Origin: JADLCX01 sp964630785
GTDB lineage: Bacteria > Planctomycetota > Phycisphaerae > Phycisphaerales > UBA1924
DNA: 64,000 nt
NCBI GenBank assembly: GCA_964630785.1
Contig: CAZVZG010000003.1
Span: 124,001-188,000 of the forward strand
Reading direction: 5' to 3'
Shown here in pieces: positions 41,779 to 49,901 of this stretch. Numbering within the stretch: the stretch's first letter is position 1; every line of letters starts with the position of its first letter. The notes under the pieces were generated by a model that did not search any database, had not been told where the DNA came from, and saw only the letters and a program-made list of their open reading frames with translations. A program made the translations under genes and the position numbers.

Positions 41779-44586
41779 ATGGCCCAATCGCTCACCCTCA
41801 ACGAAGTCCGCGCCCGCGCGCTCGCCTTTTCCAAAGAGTGGAAGGGCGAGACCAGCGAGTCCGCCGAGAAGCAGACGTTCTGGAACGAGTTTTTCAGCGT
41901 CTTTGGCATCCACCGCCGCCGCGTGGCCGCGTTCGAGGTCAACGTCGATCTGCTCAAGGGCGCGCGGGGCAAGATCGACCTGTTCTGGCCCGGCGTGCTG
42001 CTCGTGGAGCACAAGAGCGCGGGCAAGGACCTCGCGACGGCCTTCAAGCAGGCCACGGACTACTTCGACGGAATCGAAGACAAAGACCTCCCCAAGCACG
42101 TCATCGTCTCCGACTTCGCCCGCTTCAAGGTCTACAACCTCGACGACAAGACCGAGGCGGAGTTCCCGCTCGCCAAACTCCACACGCACATCTCGGCCTT
42201 CGGCTTCCTGACCGGCCACACCTTCAAGACTTACGACGAGGCCCCCGAGGTCAACATCAAGGCCGCCCAGCACATGGCGGACCTGCACGATGCGCTCAAG
42301 AAGAACGGCTACACCGACCATCCCCTCGCGGTCCTCATGGTCCGGCTCATGTTCTGCATGTTCGCCGACTGGACCGGCCTGTTTCCCCGCGGCCTGTTCC
42401 GTCAGGTGATCGAGAGCAAGACCGACGAGTCGGGCGCGGACGTCGGCCCGATGATCCAGCAGGTCTTCGCCGTGCTGGACACGCCGGAGACCAAGCGGCA
42501 GAAGAACCTTGATGAGGACTTGGCCAGTTTCCGGTACGTCAACGGCCTTCTGTTCAAGGACCGCTTCGACCCGCCCGCCTTCGACAAGGCCGCTCGGACC
42601 AAACTCCTGCAATGCCTGGCCTTCGACTGGTCCGCCGTCAGCCCCGCCATCTTCGGCTCCATGTTCCAGATGGTGATGGAGGAGGAACAGGGCAAGCGGC
42701 GCAAGATCGGGGCGCACTACACCAGCGAGAAGAACATCTTGAAGTGCATCGGCCCGATCCTGATCGACCCCTTGCGCGAGGAGTTCGCCAAGGCCACCAC
42801 CGAGCGGGCCTTGGAAGCCCTCTTGGCGAAGATCGCCGATATGGCCGTGCTGGACCCGGCCTGCGGCTGCGGCAACTTCCTCGTCATCGCCTACCGCGAA
42901 CTCCGCCAGATCGAGATCGACATCTACCGCAGACTCCAGCAGATGAAGAAGCGGACGGATGAGCGGCTGCTGTCGGTCGCGTTCATGCAGGGCCTGAATG
43001 TGGACCAGATGTACGGGATCGAGGTCGAGGAGTTCCCCTGCCGGGTCGCCGAGACGGCCCTCTACCTCATCGACCACGTCATGAACATGAAGGCGTCCGA
43101 GGAGTTCGGCGAGGATTTCATTCGCCTGCCGCTGAAGGAAGCCCCGCACATCACGCACGGCAACGCCCTGCGGACGAACTGGGCCAAGGTCGCCCCGCTG
43201 GACAAACTCGCGGCCATCGTCGGCAACCCGCCGTTCATCGGCAAGGCCATGCGGAGCGAGGCGCAGGCCGAGGACATGGACATCGTCTTCGCGGACTGGG
43301 ACAAGCACGCCGAACTGGATTACGTCGCCGCGTGGTACGCCAAGGCCGCCGAGTTCATCAAGGGCACGCCCGTCCCCGTCGCGTTCGTCTCGACCAACTC
43401 GATCACGCAGGGCGAGCAGGTGTCGATCTTGTGGCCCCGCCTCGTGCAGCGCGGCATCCGCATCCGCTTTGCGCATCGCACGTTCAGTTGGACCAACGAC
43501 GCCCCGGGCCGCGCGGCGGTGCACTGCGTCATCATCGGCTTCGGCTACGCGGTGCCCGCCAAGTGCCTGCTGTTTGACTACGCCCACCCCAAGGCCGAAC
43601 CGCAGGTGCGGGAGGTGAAGCGGATCAACCCGTACCTCGTGGACTACGAGGACGTATTTGTGACGCCGCGCCGCAAGCCGATCTGCGCGGTGCCGGAGAT
43701 CAAGTTCGGCAACATGCCCAACGACGGAGAGGACGAAACGACGGGTGAGAAAAACCTGCTGATGACCACAGAGGAGCGCGACGCGCTTCTCCGGCGTGAA
43801 CCGAGCGCTGCGAAGTGGGTCCGCCGTATCTACGGGTCCAAGGAGTTCATCAATGGTATTGACCGTTGGTGCCTCTGGCTGAAAGATGCAACTCCGACCG
43901 ACCTGCGCGCGATGCCCGCCGTCATGGAGCGGATCGCGCGCGTGAAGGCGCACCGACTCAAGAGCGATCGGGGCACCACGAAGGACCTCGCCGAAACGCC
44001 GTGGCTCTTCGGCGAAGTCCGCCAGCCAGACTCGAACTACCTCGCGGTTCCAAAGACTTCCTCGGAAGCCCGTGCGTTCATACCGATGGGCTTTCTGACC
44101 CCGGACATCATCACGACCACCGAAATCCTGATGGTGCCCAACGCCGACCTCTACCACTTCGGCGTCCTGCAATCGACCATGCACATGGCCTGGGTCCGGC
44201 AGGTCGCGGGCAGGCTCAAGAGCGATCTCCGCTACAGCAACGAGATCGTCTACAACAACTTCCCGTGGCCGGAAACGCCCACCGACAAGCAGCAGGCCGC
44301 CGTCCGCGCCGCCGCGCAGGCCCTCCTCGACGCCCGCGCCGCCCAGAAGGGCCAGACCCTGGCCGCGCTCTACGACGCCGACGTGATGCCCGAGCCGATC
44401 CGCAAGGCCCACGCCGCCCTCGACAAGGCCGTGGACGCCTGCTACCGCCCGCAGCCCTTCGACACCGAACTCGCCCGCGTCCGCTCCCTCTTCGAGCGCT
44501 ACGCCGAACTGACGGCCGCCGGCCAGATGGACCTGCTCGGCCCGGCGACGAAGGAGAGGAAACGCAAGGGGTCGGCGAAGAAGTGA
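41779..44586 (+). CDS. Type IIL (MmeI-like) restriction-modification enzyme
   Basis: A single 935-residue polypeptide with endonuclease, N6-adenine methyltransferase and target recognition, like MmeI (about 919 residues). D67-x9-E77-x-K79 (KIDLFWPGVLLVEHK) is the N-terminal nuclease site with MmeI spacing. A helical spacer and IGAHYTSEKNI lead to motif I LDPACGCGNFL and motif IV GNPPF. The C-terminal third, ending in a Lys-rich tail, should hold the recognition domain. One protein gives both cutting and hemi-methyl protection, so no partner gene is needed. TACTAT at 41765-41770 is 8 nt before ATG 41779. It lies 0.9 kb outside attR and is flanked by hairpin repeats. Confidence 0.93.
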   Translation: MAQSLTLNEVRARALAFSKEWKGETSESAEKQTFWNEFFSVFGIHRRRVAAFEVNVDLLKGARGKIDLFWPGVLLVEHKSAGKDLATAFKQATDYFDGIEDKDLPKHVIVSDFARFKVYNLDDKTEAEFPLAKLHTHISAFGFLTGHTFKTYDEAPEVNIKAAQHMADLHDALKKNGYTDHPLAVLMVRLMFCMFADWTGLFPRGLFRQVIESKTDESGADVGPMIQQVFAVLDTPETKRQKNLDEDLASFRYVNGLLFKDRFDPPAFDKAARTKLLQCLAFDWSAVSPAIFGSMFQMVMEEEQGKRRKIGAHYTSEKNILKCIGPILIDPLREEFAKATTERALEALLAKIADMAVLDPACGCGNFLVIAYRELRQIEIDIYRRLQQMKKRTDERLLSVAFMQGLNVDQMYGIEVEEFPCRVAETALYLIDHVMNMKASEEFGEDFIRLPLKEAPHITHGNALRTNWAKVAPLDKLAAIVGNPPFIGKAMRSEAQAEDMDIVFADWDKHAELDYVAAWYAKAAEFIKGTPVPVAFVSTNSITQGEQVSILWPRLVQRGIRIRFAHRTFSWTNDAPGRAAVHCVIIGFGYAVPAKCLLFDYAHPKAEPQVREVKRINPYLVDYEDVFVTPRRKPICAVPEIKFGNMPNDGEDETTGEKNLLMTTEERDALLRREPSAAKWVRRIYGSKEFINGIDRWCLWLKDATPTDLRAMPAVMERIARVKAHRLKSDRGTTKDLAETPWLFGEVRQPDSNYLAVPKTSSEARAFIPMGFLTPDIITTTEILMVPNADLYHFGVLQSTMHMAWVRQVAGRLKSDLRYSNEIVYNNFPWPETPTDKQQAAVRAAAQALLDARAAQKGQTLAALYDADVMPEPIRKAHAALDKAVDACYRPQPFDTELARVRSLFERYAELTAAGQMDLLGPATKERKRKGSAKK

Positions 44587-44632
44587 ACTTCCTCTGCCCC
44601 TGCGGGGCGGTCTCGCTGCATCATCACGCCTT

Positions 44633-44682
44633 CCACGGGTGGCGCTCCGCCCGCGAGGACGCGGGCTGCGCTCCACCCGTGG
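44633..44682. repeat. Nested hairpin repeat right of the MmeI-like gene
   Basis: The outer arms CCACGGGTGG (44633-44642) and CCACCCGTGG (44673-44682) are perfect over 10 bp. The inner arms GCCCGCG and CGCGGGC are perfect over 7 bp with a 4-nt loop. The whole resembles a REP-like element and repeats the pattern at 41358-41407. The remaining 44683-44804 shows no gene. Confidence 0.68.
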
Positions 44683-44804
44683 CGACACCCCTGCGCCCCG
44701 TCGGGGCGAGAGCCGATGCCTTCCTCCGCGTGCTCCGTGCCTCGGCGGTGAACCGCCCTGGGCTTGTCCCGCGCAGCGGGTCCTGCGGACGGAGTGTCAA
44801 CCCC

Positions 44805-45488
44805 CTACGCCGCCACCGTCGCGCTGGCCGTGTCGCTCCACGGCCCCATCGCGCCGCGCCGCGTGACCCAGCGCGCCAGGTAGTGGGCCTGCATCCCGCC
44901 GCGCCGGCTCTCGAAGCTGAGCACGGTTGATCCGTCGCTCACGCTCTGCACGTAGCGATAGACGCCCGGGTCCGCGGGGGGCGGCTCCGCCACGGGCGTG
45001 AGCGCGACGAAGACCTCGGCCCGCTGCACGCCGCGCGGGCGGGCGCGGCGCGTGGGGGTGGCTTCGTCCACCAGCCGCAGCCCGTGCGTGAGCCGCGACG
45101 CGGACTCGACGAGGATGAGCGGCTTGCTGGTGGGCGCGCCCCCGGGCGCGCCTCCGGCGTCGCGCACGGTGATCCCCATCTCCGCGCGGTCGGAGTTGGT
45201 GGTCGTGGGGTACGCCTGCACGAAGTTGGCGACGGGGCGGGCCTCCTTCTCCAGAGCGGCCCGCGCGGCGGCCTTGGCCCGGCGGGCCGACTCGGCCTTC
45301 TGCCGGGCCGCGGTGTGCGCGGGGTAGGCGGCGTTCCAGGCGTCCAGGGCGATGCCCAGCGGCTTGAGGTCGTTGAGGTCGAGCCCCTGGATGGTCCACC
45401 ACTTCTTGACCGCGGCGTAATAGTTCGCCGCCCACGCGGAGAAGCCGCCGTCGGGCCGGGGGATGTAATGTTCGCCGCCTCGGGCCAT
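44805..45488 (-). CDS. Hypothetical protein with a C-terminal FN3-like region
   Basis: A 227-residue protein. The N-terminal half is helical (WAANYYAAVKKWW, a long Ala/Arg/Glu-rich helix AARQKAESARRAKAAARAALEKEARPV). The C-terminal half is beta-rich with YRYVQSV, VLSFESRRGG and a YLARWVTRRGAMGPWSD end like the last strands of a fibronectin type III domain. No signal peptide is visible. ATG 45488 gives MARGGEHYIPRPDGGF; the frame is open far upstream through repetitive Arg-rich sequence that I do not accept as coding. The function is unknown. A fragment of a relative lies at 41027. Confidence 0.6.
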   Translation of the reverse strand: MARGGEHYIPRPDGGFSAWAANYYAAVKKWWTIQGLDLNDLKPLGIALDAWNAAYPAHTAARQKAESARRAKAAARAALEKEARPVANFVQAYPTTTNSDRAEMGITVRDAGGAPGGAPTSKPLILVESASRLTHGLRLVDEATPTRRARPRGVQRAEVFVALTPVAEPPPADPGVYRYVQSVSDGSTVLSFESRRGGMQAHYLARWVTRRGAMGPWSDTASATVAA

Positions 45489-45828
45489 GCGCGGGCCTCC
45501 GTGCGCCGGCGCGGGGGCCGCGGGGCGCGTATCCGCGGCTCCGTGCGCCGCGTCCGCGACGCGACGCGCGGGCCGTCGCGTGCGATCATCGGCCGGGCGG
45601 GGGCGACGCTTGAGCGGTCGCACGCGACCAACGATCGGTCGCACGCGGCGGGCGGCCCGGCGGACGCGACAGGCCATCGGTCGCGTGCGACGGGCGGGTG
45701 GGACGCGGGCGGAGGGCGCGTCCGGGGCCCGTTGTTCGCGTGGGGCCACGTGATCCCTTGATCCCTTGATCCCCTGTTCCTTCCCCCCCCTCCCCCGAGC
45801 TTGCGCTCGGGGCTCCCTGGGGCATTGA
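45489..45828. other. Repetitive GC-rich intergenic stretch
   Basis: It contains CGGTCGCACGCG at 45615-45626 and 45636-45647, an inverted relative (GGTCGCGTGCGA) near 45679, and many GGGCGG/GGACGCG units. An open frame crosses it (Arg/Pro-rich) but looks like low-complexity noise. TGATCCCT occurs three times near 45750-45775. No gene is supported. Confidence 0.45.
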
Positions 45829-46749
45829 TTACATCGCGCCCCCGTCGAAGACCACCCGCTGCTTCCTGTGACCCGGCGCGGGCGGCCGGGCGACGGGGAC
45901 GGCCGAGAGCAGGCTCTGGGTGTAGCGGTGCCGGGGGTGGTCGATGATGTCGCGCTTGGCCCCGGCCTCGACGATCTTGCCCTTGTACATCACGGCGATC
46001 CGCTCGCACATGTGCTGGATCACCGCCATGTCGTGGCTGATGAACAGGTACGAGAGGCCCAGGTCGCGCTGCAGGTCCTTGAGCAGGTTGAGGACCTGGG
46101 CCTGGATCGAGACGTCCAGCGCGCTGGTCGGCTCGTCGCAGACGATGAACGAGGGCTCCAGCGCCAGGGCCCGCGCGATCGCGATGCGCTGCCGCTGACC
46201 GCCGGAGAACTCGTGCGGGTAGCGGTCGGCGGCGGCCCGTGGCATGCCGCAGCGCTCCAGCATCACGCCCACACGCTCGCGGAGCTGGTCGCGGTCCTTG
46301 ACCAGGCCGTGCACCATGAGCGGCTCGCCCACGATGTTGAGCACGCGCATGCGCGGGTTCATGCTCCCCGCGGGGTCCTGGAAGATGATCTGCATGTGCT
46401 TGCGGAGCGACTTGAGCGCGGCGCCCGAGGCGCGGTAGACGTCCTTGCCCTCGAAGACCACGCTCCCGGAGCTGGCCGGGATCAGCCGGAGGATCGTGCG
46501 CCCGACGGTGGTCTTGCCGCAGCCCGACTCGCCGACCAGCCCGAGCGTCTCGCCGCGGGCGATCTGGAAGTCGATGCCGTCCACCGCGCGGACGTAGCCG
46601 GTGGTCCGCTGGAGCAGGCCGGACTTGATCGGGAAGTGCGTGTGCAGCGATCTGACGTCGAGCAGCACTTCGCGCCCGGCGGGCGCGGCCGCGGAGTTCG
46701 AGATGGCGGGCGCGTCGGGCCGGGCCGATGGGCTGGCGGGGTCGGTCAT
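45829..46749 (-). CDS. Oligopeptide/dipeptide ABC transporter ATP-binding protein (OppF/DppF type)
   Basis: A cytoplasmic ATPase subunit of 306 residues that would power peptide or nickel import. Walker A GESGCGKTTVG, signature FSGGQRQRIAIARAL, Walker B FIVCDEPTSALD and switch His (LFISHDM) are all present. IQAQVLNLLKDLQ and the C-terminal YTQSLLSAVPV segment mark the OppF/DppF branch. Partner permeases, OppD and a binding protein are not in the window, so it is either an orphan or the last gene of a dispersed set. A Pro/Ala-rich N-terminal 25 residues precede the conserved part. Confidence 0.9.
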   Translation of the reverse strand: MTDPASPSARPDAPAISNSAAAPAGREVLLDVRSLHTHFPIKSGLLQRTTGYVRAVDGIDFQIARGETLGLVGESGCGKTTVGRTILRLIPASSGSVVFEGKDVYRASGAALKSLRKHMQIIFQDPAGSMNPRMRVLNIVGEPLMVHGLVKDRDQLRERVGVMLERCGMPRAAADRYPHEFSGGQRQRIAIARALALEPSFIVCDEPTSALDVSIQAQVLNLLKDLQRDLGLSYLFISHDMAVIQHMCERIAVMYKGKIVEAGAKRDIIDHPRHRYTQSLLSAVPVARPPAPGHRKQRVVFDGGAM

Positions 46750-46774
46750 GCTCGGGCCAAGCGTAGCGGGCGGC

Positions 46775-46865
46775 GTGGGGACGGGTGGGGCGGTGGAAGG
46801 GGAGGGAGGGGGGAGCGGGTGGGGATGGGTGTCGGGGAGTGCGGGGTGGGGGGTTGAAGAGCGGG
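46775..46865 (+). repeat. G-run tract with G-quadruplex potential
   Basis: About 90 bp almost without C or A between the OppF-like start and tRNA-Phe, with more than ten runs of three or more G separated by one to four bases. On the plus strand it satisfies G-quadruplex spacing many times over. It would be the C-rich 5' leader of the minus-strand OppF-like gene. Confidence 0.6.
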
Positions 46866-46915
46866 GCGCCGCTTGACCGATGATCGGGGCCTGATAGCCT
46901 TGTGGCTCACAAGTC

Positions 46916-46988
46916 GGCTAGGTAGCTCAGTTGGTAGAGCACCGCACTGAAAATGCGGGTGTCGCCGGTTCAAGTCCGGCCCTAGCCA
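46916..46988 (+). tRNA. tRNA-Phe (anticodon GAA)
   Basis: A 73-nt cloverleaf. GGCTAGG pairs with CCTAGCC, the D-arm is GCTCAGTTGGTAGAGC, the anticodon loop CTGAAAA (GAA) sits between CCGCA and TGCGG, and the T-arm is CCGGTTCAAGTCCGG. CCA is not encoded. The carbamoyltransferase gene follows 29 bp later. Confidence 0.95.
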
Positions 46989-47017
46989 TTGCCGGGGGGG
47001 TCGGGAGGGGGGCGGGG

Positions 47018-48850
47018 ATGACGGCCATCCTGGGCATCTCCGCGTACTACCACGACTCCGCCGCGGCGGTGGTGGTGGACGGGCGGATCGTCGCGGCGGC
47101 GCAGGAAGAACGGTTCACGCGGATCAAGCACGACGCGGGGTTCCCGGCCCGCGCGATCGAGTATTGCCTGCGCGAGGCCGGGGTCGGGGCGGCGGACCTC
47201 GACCTGGTCGGGTTCTACGAGAAGCCGCTGCTCAAGTTCGACCGGCTGCTGGAGACCTACCTCGCGTACGCGCCGGCGGGGTTCGGGTCGTTCGCCCGGG
47301 CCATGCCGGTCTGGCTCAGGGACAAACTCCACCTGCGGCGCGGCATCCGGCGCGGGCTCGGCGGGGCGTACCAGCGGCGGATCGTGTTCGCCGAGCACCA
47401 CGAGTCGCACGCGGCCAGCGCGTTCTTCCCCAGCCCGTTCGACGAGGCCGCGATCCTGACGCTCGACGGCGTCGGCGAGTGGACCACCACGAGCGTGGGC
47501 GTCGGGCGCGGCAACCGGATCGAGTTGATCAGCGACCTCCGTTTCCCGCACTCGTTGGGCTTGCTGTACTCCGCGTTCACCTACTTCACGGGCTTCCGGG
47601 TGAACTCGGGCGAGTACAAACTGATGGGCCTGGCGCCGTACGGGCGGCCGGTCTTTTACGACGCGATCGTGAAGAACCTGCTGGACCTCCGAGAGGACGG
47701 CTCGTTCCGCATGAACATGGCGTGCTTCAACTACTGCCAGGGGCTGACGATGACCGGCCGCCGCTTCGAGCGGCTCTTCGGCGGCCCGGCGCGGAAGCCC
47801 GAGGCGGCGCTGACCCAGCGCGAGATGGACATCGCCGCGTCGATCCAGAAGGTGACCGAGGAGGTGATGCTGCGGTGCGCGCGGCACGCGCACGCGATCA
47901 CGGGCGCCGGGCGGCTGTGCATGGCCGGCGGGGTCGCGCTCAACTGCGTGGGTAACGGGGTGATCCTGCGCGAGGGGCCGTTCGAGGAAGTGTGGGTGCA
48001 GCCGGCCGCGGGCGACGCTGGGGGCGCGCTGGGCGCGGCGCTGTTCATCTGGCACCAGTTGCTGGACAACCCGCGGACGGCCGAGCCCGGCGACAGCCAG
48101 CGCGGCTCGCTGCTCGGCCCCGCGCCGGACGAGGGGCAGATCGGGGCGTTCCTGGACGCCCGCGGGGCGCGGTACCGCCGCCACGCGAACGACGAGACGC
48201 TCAACCGCGAGGTCGCGGGGCTGATCGCGGCGGGGAAGGTGGTGGGGTGGGTGCAGGGACGGATGGAGTTCGGACCGCGGGCCCTGGGGTGCCGGAGCAT
48301 CCTGGGCGACGCCCGTTCGGCCGAGATGCAGACGACGATGAACGTGAAGATCAAGTTCCGGGAGTCGTTCCGGCCGTTCGCGCCCAGCGTGCTCGCGGAG
48401 CGAACGGGCGAGTACTTCGAGTTGGGCCCGGGGGTCGAGAGCCCGTACATGCTGCTGGTCGCGCCCGTGCGGAGCGACCAGCGCCTGGCGGGGGCGGACG
48501 GCGCGGCGTCGGGGCTGGACAAGCTCAAAGCCGTCCGCTCGCGCGTGCCCGCGGTCACGCACGTGGACTGCTCGGCACGGGTGCAGACCGTGGACGCCCG
48601 GCGGCACGGGCGCTTCCACGCGCTGCTCTGCGAGTTTGAGCGATCGACCGGGTGCCCGCTGGTGATCAACACGAGCTTCAACGTGCGCGGCGAGCCGATC
48701 GTGCGCACGCCCGAGGAGGCGTACCGCTGCTTCATGGGCACCAACATGGACGCGCTGGTGCTGGAGCGGTTCGTGCTGCTCAAGGACGAGCAGCCCGGCG
48801 GCGAGCGGGTGCGGAACGAGGACTACCTCAGGCAGTTCAAGCTCGATTAG
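47018..48850 (+). CDS. NodU/CmcH-family carbamoyltransferase
   Basis: Transfers a carbamoyl group from carbamoyl phosphate, through a carbamoyl-adenylate, to a hydroxyl of a sugar or natural product. It has 610 residues: a Kae1-like N-terminal domain (LGISAYYHDSAAAVV, HHESHAASAFF with metal-binding His, LTLDGVGEWTT, MAGGVALNCVGNG) and a C-terminal domain (RMEFGPRALGCRSIL, MNVKIKFRESFRPFAPS, INTSFNVRGEPIV). ATG 47018 follows a purine-rich GGGAGGGG. It begins a three-gene run with SxtJ and DUF5989 proteins that recurs in many bacteria. The acceptor is unknown, possibly an exported glycan. Confidence 0.93.
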   Translation: MTAILGISAYYHDSAAAVVVDGRIVAAAQEERFTRIKHDAGFPARAIEYCLREAGVGAADLDLVGFYEKPLLKFDRLLETYLAYAPAGFGSFARAMPVWLRDKLHLRRGIRRGLGGAYQRRIVFAEHHESHAASAFFPSPFDEAAILTLDGVGEWTTTSVGVGRGNRIELISDLRFPHSLGLLYSAFTYFTGFRVNSGEYKLMGLAPYGRPVFYDAIVKNLLDLREDGSFRMNMACFNYCQGLTMTGRRFERLFGGPARKPEAALTQREMDIAASIQKVTEEVMLRCARHAHAITGAGRLCMAGGVALNCVGNGVILREGPFEEVWVQPAAGDAGGALGAALFIWHQLLDNPRTAEPGDSQRGSLLGPAPDEGQIGAFLDARGARYRRHANDETLNREVAGLIAAGKVVGWVQGRMEFGPRALGCRSILGDARSAEMQTTMNVKIKFRESFRPFAPSVLAERTGEYFELGPGVESPYMLLVAPVRSDQRLAGADGAASGLDKLKAVRSRVPAVTHVDCSARVQTVDARRHGRFHALLCEFERSTGCPLVINTSFNVRGEPIVRTPEEAYRCFMGTNMDALVLERFVLLKDEQPGGERVRNEDYLRQFKLD

Positions 48851-48862
48851 GAGGCGGCGGCG

Positions 48863-49489
48863 GTGATCCCTGAACATCGTCATTCCGGGCCGGGATCACC
48901 GAGCGTGCGGGACGTCCGCGTCTTCGGCGTGCTCTGGCTGGTGTTCTTCGTCGCGCTGGCGTGGATGGTGCACATGGGCGGGGGGAGGGGGGTGGGGGGG
49001 CGGCTGGTCTGGGCGGGCGCGTTGCTCGGGCTGTGCGTGCTGGTGGCGTTGGTGCTGGGCCGGGCGCTGCCGCTGCGGAGGCGGATCGCGGGATTGGCGA
49101 TCCCGCTGGCGCTGGCCGCGATCGGGCTGGCGCCGCGATGGCTGACGATGGGGGGGGGAGGGGTTGGGCTGGACGCGCACACCGCGACGCGGCGGGTCGC
49201 GGCCGCGGTGGCGGCGGTGGGCGTGCTGGGCGCCGCGGCGGTGATCGCGCGCCCGGCGGTGGGCGCACGGGTCTACCGCGGGTGGATGGCGGCCGCGGAG
49301 CCGATCGGATGGACCATCTCGCACGCGCTCCTGGCCGTAGTCTTCTTCTTCGTGCTGACGCCGCTCGGCCTGGCCATGCGGCTCTTCTCGGGAGACCCCA
49401 TGCGCCGGGCGTACGATCCGGACGCGAAGACTTATTGGTTGCCGCGGCGGTCGGCGCCAGACCGCCGGTCGTACTTCCGGCAGTTCTGA
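48863..49489 (+). CDS. SxtJ-family membrane protein
   Basis: A 208-residue membrane protein with four or five hydrophobic segments. FGVLWLVFFVALAWMV (about 21-36) is the first, and the last is SHALLAVVFFFVLTPLGLAMRL. The end PMRRAYDPDAKTYWLPR is the family's typical tail. SxtJ proteins sit beside carbamoyltransferases, first noted in saxitoxin clusters, with no defined activity. GTG 48863 follows TAGGAGG, which overlaps the previous stop. Two glycine runs (MGGGRGVGG, MGGGGVG) are encoded by G tracts and look like local expansions. Confidence 0.82.
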   Translation: MIPEHRHSGPGSPSVRDVRVFGVLWLVFFVALAWMVHMGGGRGVGGRLVWAGALLGLCVLVALVLGRALPLRRRIAGLAIPLALAAIGLAPRWLTMGGGGVGLDAHTATRRVAAAVAAVGVLGAAAVIARPAVGARVYRGWMAAAEPIGWTISHALLAVVFFFVLTPLGLAMRLFSGDPMRRAYDPDAKTYWLPRRSAPDRRSYFRQF

Positions 49490-49531
49490 TCGTCACGCGG
49501 CCCTCCAACCTCTCCGAGTCCGGAGGACGAG

Positions 49532-49750
49532 ATGAGCGATGCACCCAAGCGAGAGAGGCCGAGCGGGGCGGACGAGTTCTCCAGCGAGGCCGAGAAACCC
49601 GATCGAGGGCTGATCGCCGAGTTGTGGCAGATGATCCGCGAAGAGCGGAAGTGGTGGATCGCGCCCATCGTGATCGTGCTGTTGGTGCTCGGGGTGCTGG
49701 TGCTGCTGAGCACGACGGCCGCGGCGCCGTTCATCTATTCGCTGTTCTGA
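49532..49750 (+). CDS. DUF5989-type small membrane protein
   Basis: A 72-residue protein. A charged N-terminal half (RPSGADEFSSEAEKPDRG), an amphipathic LIAELWQMIREERKWW, then one membrane helix (APIVIVLLVLGVLVLLS) and a short PFIYSLF end. It is the usual third member of carbamoyltransferase-SxtJ operons. CGGAGGACGAG gives a good ribosome site before ATG 49532, 43 bp after the SxtJ stop. Confidence 0.82.
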   Translation: MSDAPKRERPSGADEFSSEAEKPDRGLIAELWQMIREERKWWIAPIVIVLLVLGVLVLLSTTAAAPFIYSLF

Positions 49751-49901
49751 TGGGGCGGAGGCGGTGGGGTGGCGTGTCGGGCCCGTGATTGTCCGCGGGC
49801 GTTCGGTTTGGTGTAAACAACTCTGCTGCAATGAGATACAAGCTCGGCCGCGAGACAAATATTGGGCGCGACCCGCGCCCGGGGGCCGCGAACCGCCAAA
49901 G

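Noticed and set aside
41767..44688. 973-codon minus-strand frame opposite the MmeI-like gene
   Set aside because: The composition (Arg/His/Val/Leu/Gly shadow) and exact antisense position show it is a codon-bias artefact. The plus strand has clear nuclease and methyltransferase motifs.
45489..45749. N-terminal extension of the FN3-like protein through Arg/Pro-rich repeats
   Set aside because: The sequence is made of CGGTCGCACGCG-type repeats and reads as low complexity in every frame; ATG 45488 starts a sensible protein.
49800..49901. Riboswitch upstream of cysD
   Set aside because: The stretch is AT-richer and has a small CTCG/CGAG hairpin, but I could not match it to any known sulfur-related riboswitch core.
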